64,000 nt of DNA, taken from NCBI GenBank assembly GCA_035578155.1, contig JAPWDM010000023.1, positions 682,001 through 746,000 on the forward strand, read 5' to 3'. Under the pieces are notes generated by a model, which searched no databases, had not been told where the DNA came from, and saw nothing but the letters and a program-made list of their open reading frames with translations. This DNA comes from Brachynemurus nebulosus. Lineage: Eukaryota > Arthropoda > Insecta > Neuroptera > Myrmeleontidae. Below, piece after piece: positions 59,745 through 64,000 of the stretch. The translations under genes and the position numbers were made by a program. Position 1 is the first letter of the stretch; each line of letters begins with the position of its first letter.

Positions 59745-59880
59745 CAATCGCCTTCAAATTAATCTTCTAAATAATCGTCTGGGTAATACGTCTTTTAAAA
59801 TATTCGTCTTGAAAAATACATCTTTTATAATAATCGTCCTGAGTCGTCTTTATATATCATCTTCAAAATACGTCTATATT
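59745..59880 (+). repeat. Degenerate CGTCTT-type tandem repeat
   Basis: ATCTTC/TCGTCT/CGTCTTTTA/TCGTCTTGA/CATCTTTTA/TCGTCCTGAG/TCGTCTTTA/CATCTTCAAAATACGTCT: about nine units of 12-20 bp, non-coding. Confidence 0.6.
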
Positions 59881-59940
59881 TTTTTATCATAGCTAACTTA
59901 ACATTATTGCTCAATTTTTAGAACAATTATAAATTAATTA

Positions 59941-60258
59941 AAATACCCCTGTCGCAGCATCCTGCATAACATAGCGAATTTCCATTTACAAAAGTACGTT
60001 TTTCTCGGAAACTAGTTGATATAGAGTAATTGTAAATAAAAAAACCCTTCTTTATGTAATTTTTCCGCCTCATTCCGCCAAATTTTTTTCACGAAAAATT
60101 TCATTCACGAAAAAAATTTGGCGGAATGAGGCGGAAAAATCACATCAAGAAGGGTTTTTTTATTTACAATTACTCTATATCAACTAGTTTCCGAGAAAAA
60201 CGTACTTTTGTAAATGGAAATTCGCTATGTTATGCAGGATGCTGCGACAGGGGTATTT
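59941..60258. repeat. 318-bp near-perfect palindrome of two Q termini
   Basis: AAATACCCCTGTCGCAGCAT..., CATAACATAGCGAATTTCC, CTCGGAAACTAGTTGATATA and TTTTTCCGCCTCATTCCGCC in the left arm are complementary to the right arm, with almost no mismatches and a centre of about 10 bp. The outer 100 bp are the tail of repeat family Q; the inner part is not in other Q copies. Confidence 0.93.
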
Positions 60259-60774
60259 AATTGTCTGATTAATCAATCTTTATGTTATAAAATAAAAATA
60301 TTAATTCGGCTCTAGTTGAATTTTAAAAGGATTTTCCCAGGGGTAAAAAAGATAGTGTCATTTAGTCCAATTTAAGAAACTAGTATCCTAATTTGGACCG
60401 ATTGGATATTAAATTGGACCACCGTTAATAATAGCATAATGAAACAAAAGTTGAGAAAAAAGTTCAATAACTATGATTTTATTACACTTTTATTATACTA
60501 TAACCAAAATCAATATTACATAGTAAAGAAAAATATAGTGGAGACAAAACATATACCTATCGATTCTATATTAAAAAACTCAAGAATCAATTCTTACCGT
60601 ACCTTTTTACTCTTTTCGAAGAATTTTCACACTTAAGTATATGAACTTATTTTTGCAATCACAGCGCCATCTGTTACGAATAGAAAAAAATTTTTTCGTA
60701 TAAAAGTTGGGTATTTTATTCCGTAGAATCCGAATCTGCAATAAAAAATGGTTTGAATTTCATGAAAGACACTG

Positions 60775-60875
60775 TATGTATGTATAAATTTTTGTGAAAT
60801 CATTTTCGGGCGCTTTAGGGACCTCAAAACAAATTTCTGTCACAATCGCAGGTTCAAGTCTCACCATATCAACAG
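60775..60875 (-). repeat. Repeat family Q, fragment h
   Basis: Complement contains GACAGAAATTTGTTTTGAGG and TCCCTAAAG, matching the left third of family Q. Both flanking blocks are lost. Confidence 0.6.
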
Positions 60876-62033
60876 TTATAAATTGTAATCGTTATAATAT
60901 CTGAATTTTCCATTCACAAATTGGCTAACAGCGATACGTCTGTATAAATTATGTTTATGTCAATTTTATTGTTAATTATATCAATCATAATTAAATAAAA
61001 ATGTTCATTTTAAACTCAAACTATCACTTTTATAAATAATTAACAAGTTTACAAATCGAGTAACTAAATAATAATTTTTATCATTGCTATTTTTTTATTA
61101 TTGTGTTTCTTTTCTACATTTCTTTTTTTTTTTAACTAAAAGAACTTTCTATTTAATTTCAATTAAAAATTTGTTACAACGTTAATTTGCGGTGAATAAG
61201 TAACCATGACTGGTAGTTATTGCCGCAGTTGGACAATTTTTGTATTTTTTTATTAATAGAAATTGCAACAAAAGAAAAAAAATAATAAAAATATTTCATT
61301 TGTATTGTTAGAAATCATAATTGTAAGTAACAATACAAAAAACATTTAAGTGTAAAATGAAATACAGCATACTTTCTTTATTGTTTCAGCATTTAGTACG
61401 TGTTAGAAAACGAATTTTGTAAGAAAAAAAAAAAACTTAATTTGTACTTAATTTGTGATAATTGTAAAAGGTATTTTCTGAAAGTTAAATAATAATAGCA
61501 AATTATTGTAAACAGTAATTGCTGTTAGTACAAACTAGACCGGATACAGGGGATGGTTATGGGGGTCATAACCACCCCCATGAATAACCCCGTGATTTAC
61601 ATGATGACATGTACTGAAAAAGAAAATGATTGAATAATGAAATTGGAAGTCGCTTTTTTTCTCTTTTACCAAAATTAGACAAGTAAGACCACTAAGAAAA
61701 ACACCCTGCAAAGGGGAATTATTAATTTAATAACGTCATCAGGTCTAATAAAATTATTTGTTTTACCCTAGTGCCGAATTTCAGCTTAATATCAATATTA
61801 GTTAGTGCAAAAATGAGCCCCTTTTGATCTAAGAACACATTGCTACCTTGCACTTGAATGCATACCATCCAATGGTGTTCTACATATAATTATATTTGAC
61901 TTGTTTCCACTATTTATAAAGAAAACAACGACAACTGGAAATGACTCATTCTCATAAATTTATGTTTTAGACAAACTCGTAATATAGCTAACTCTCACAA
62001 GATCTACTATCTAATATACTGAAAAAGCATAGT
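60876..62033. other. Intergenic; one hairpin
   Basis: No gene. GGTTATGGGGGT..ACCCCCATGAATAACC forms a hairpin at 61553-61588. Confidence 0.45.
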
Positions 62034-62380
62034 CATGGGTGGCCACATTACTGGAAAACCTGGAAATGTCAGGGAATTTTTACTTTCTGGAAAAGTCAGG
62101 GAATTTTACCAGAAGACTGGAAAAAATTGATTTTTATATTTAGGGAGAAAACTTCAATCAGTTTTTCACTTGTTTTGAGATTAGATTTACAAATTGGCGT
62201 GTAATTCTTTTTTTTTTTAACTTGTCATTTACTTTCTTACGTCGGAAATTTTTTTTAGCTTTTTTGGGATAAAGTAGGGGTGGCATTTTTCACAAAATAG
62301 TCAGGGAATTTTTTAATAAAATTTCTGGAAAACCTAGAAAAGTCTGGGAATTTAATCTTCAAAAGTCTGTGGCCACCATG
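62034..62380. mobile_element. hAT-like MITE
   Basis: CATGGGTGGCCACA and TGTGGCCACCATG ends; both subterminal regions contain CTGGAAAACCTGGAAA and GTCAGGGAATTTT. I know this combination from hAT MITEs in arthropods. Flanks (GCATAGT and ATAGTAG) share five or six bases, not a clean 8-bp duplication. Confidence 0.65.
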
Positions 62381-62499
62381 ATAGTAGAAATTATAATATA
62401 TAATATGTGAAAAAACTTTATTTTTGAAATGAGTATTTTCTTTATATATATGTATATAAAGACTTTAAGTATACCTATGTGAAAATTGATTCGTTATTT

Positions 62500-62700
62500 A
62501 TGAAGGTATACACTGTGACTCAGCAAAACATTTCGGATCCACAGTTTAATTGAATATTAATTGAACAAAGAACAGCTATAGCCTATCCTAACATTAAATA
62601 ATAACAAACAATTAAGTAATACTTTGTCAGAAGTTCTCCATTCGTTGCATACATAAAACCTGGATCCGAAATATTTTGATAAGCCGTATGGTATATGCAT
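62500..62700. repeat. Inverted pair around ATTTCGGATCCA
   Basis: CAAAACATTTCGGATCCA (62526) and TGGATCCGAAATATTTTG (62661) are inverted with one mismatch; outer sequence pairs weakly. Probably a small MITE. ACAGGGTGT at about 62720 is another common insect repeat end. Confidence 0.5.
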
Positions 62701-64000
62701 GTAAAGTATATATAATATACAGGGTGTACAATAAATAACTCTCGTCCTTTTGAGGGGTGAGCACCTTGTAGACAGTTTTTCGAAATTAACAGTTTGAGAA
62801 AATCGCAAATTAACTAGCTACATGTTTCAAAATTTTTCTAAACACGACTTTGAGTAAATTATGCATAAATATTTTCTATATATCAAACGTACAATAGTAT
62901 AATATGTATTATTAACGAACTAGTAATGATAGCTATTACTCACGAAGATGAAATTGCTTATTTGATATTGCTTATTATTGCTTATTTGAAATTGCAATAT
63001 TGAAATTGTCGTAATGCATCTAAGTGAGTAATAATAGCCATTGCAAGCGAGTAAAATACGATATTTTTTCTACGATTTTTTTCCTTTTTGATTTAAATAA
63101 AATTGATTATAAATTTTAAATCAAAATTTTAATCTATTTCTAATTTCATTAAATGTTTGTATAATATGTATAAAACGATCAAAACAAAATATATACTATT
63201 CTGGGCGCAAGCTCAAAAGACCTCCAGAAACTGAGGTGAGGGGAACACAAATTGTATTATTTCCATAGTTACCAACCAAACCAAGTAATTATTTTTTAAA
63301 ATGAGTGACTGAGTAAACTTCTATTTATTAATATGATAGACAAAGATAAATGCAGATGTTTAAATAAAAAAGTTCTTTTTAACTTGCGCCCATAATACTT
63401 TGTTTACTTGCGCGTTACTACGCAACATATATTAAATTAAAACTTGATATACATACATTAGTCACAAAACAATCGAAAGCCATTGAATAATGGTTAATAC
63501 TGTGATTTCATTGGTCAAAAAGGTATTGAGTAATGGTCATTCCTCCACACCTTTGAATAATGCCTAACTTTCTCAACAACTAACAGATATATAATGAGTG
63601 TGTTCTTCAACAGGAGTAGAAAAAATAATTTTATTGATTAAAATTCAATAAAATTTTGTAAACATGTTTAGGTCGTAAATGTATTTCCCAGATGTTTTTT
63701 TTTTTTTTTTAAACAGAGTATTTATCGTACAAAGATCAGATGGTCAAAACCGGATTAAAAAAAAAATTTAAGGGCCCCTTTTTCGATCCATATTTAGTAT
63801 CAAATTTTTTCTGTTAAAAGACAGTGCCGGTCCAAATTTATTGGCAAATATTAATTACATGGGTGAGATCTACTCACTGTTTTCGTAGCGCTTTCGAGAT
63901 TTATATACTTTGCACCCTGTAGAACTGTTATTTAGTAACAAATGAGATAGCATAATGACTGACGACTGTAAGTAACAGTATTCAAAGTGCGGTGTGCGTA
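62701..64000. other. Intergenic; no gene seen
   Basis: TTGAATAATGG-like units recur four times at 63483-63570, and GGGCGCAAG/CTTGCGCCC form a distant inverted pair (63203, 63383). No coding or RNA gene recognised to the window end. Confidence 0.4.

Noticed and set aside
62719..63915. ACAGGGTGT...ACCCTGT pair as a 1.2-kb transposon
   Set aside because: Only about 9 bp match, no target duplication, and such words are very common in insect DNA.

Overview
This is a gene-poor, AT-rich (roughly 70% A+T by eye) stretch of a eukaryotic nuclear genome, almost certainly an insect. The signs are a short TTAGG-type repeat near 7.38 kb, a mix of Tc1/mariner, hAT, piggyBac-like, PIF/Harbinger and Helitron relics, many (AT)n tracts, a short intron-like segment, and no operons or ribosome binding sites. 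The order of insect cannot be fixed from the sequence. I found no convincing host gene. Nearly all long open frames are chance frames in low-complexity or repeat DNA. Protein-level signals are transposase relics plus three short unassigned frames.

0-16 kb: N-terminal PIF/Harbinger relic at the left edge; two large hairpins (1.0-1.4 kb); a hAT deletion derivative at 3001-3756 with an 8-bp target duplication and a transposase C-terminus; two piggyBac-like TTAA elements (4654-5548, 6499-7104) flanking a long-inverted-repeat element; a TA-flanked element at 8300-9178; a TA-flanked element at 10561-11812 with an iterated terminal motif; and the best coding region, a Tc1-like element (12986-14588) inside an older TIR element. 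Its transposase has one premature amber codon.

16-31 kb: a Helitron (16770-20326) interrupted by a hAT (18710-20287), itself interrupted by a second hAT (19324-20188), each with target duplications. Next comes a 2.9-kb TA-flanked element (20972-23893) with two further repeats nested in it, then two copies of a 700-bp repeat and several hairpins.

31-50 kb: TIR elements with iterated terminal motifs (32.0-33.0, 39.0-40.4, 48.9-49.4 kb), pogo-, hAT- and piggyBac-like MITEs, a second Helitron copy, a second copy of the 8.3-kb element, a mariner transposase fragment, and a dispersed family ('Q') that carries an internal (AT)n tract.

50-64 kb: nested TA-flanked elements with a 376-bp foldback, a 120-bp minisatellite of about a dozen or more units, a roughly 146-bp tandem repeat, a 963-bp palindrome with a smaller palindromic element in each arm, and a 318-bp near-perfect palindrome built from the Q terminus.

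The elements do not form a pathway. They form layers of insertion that can be ordered in time. The most unusual themes are the fractal palindrome, the iterated-motif TA elements, and a transposon family that appears to spread microsatellites.
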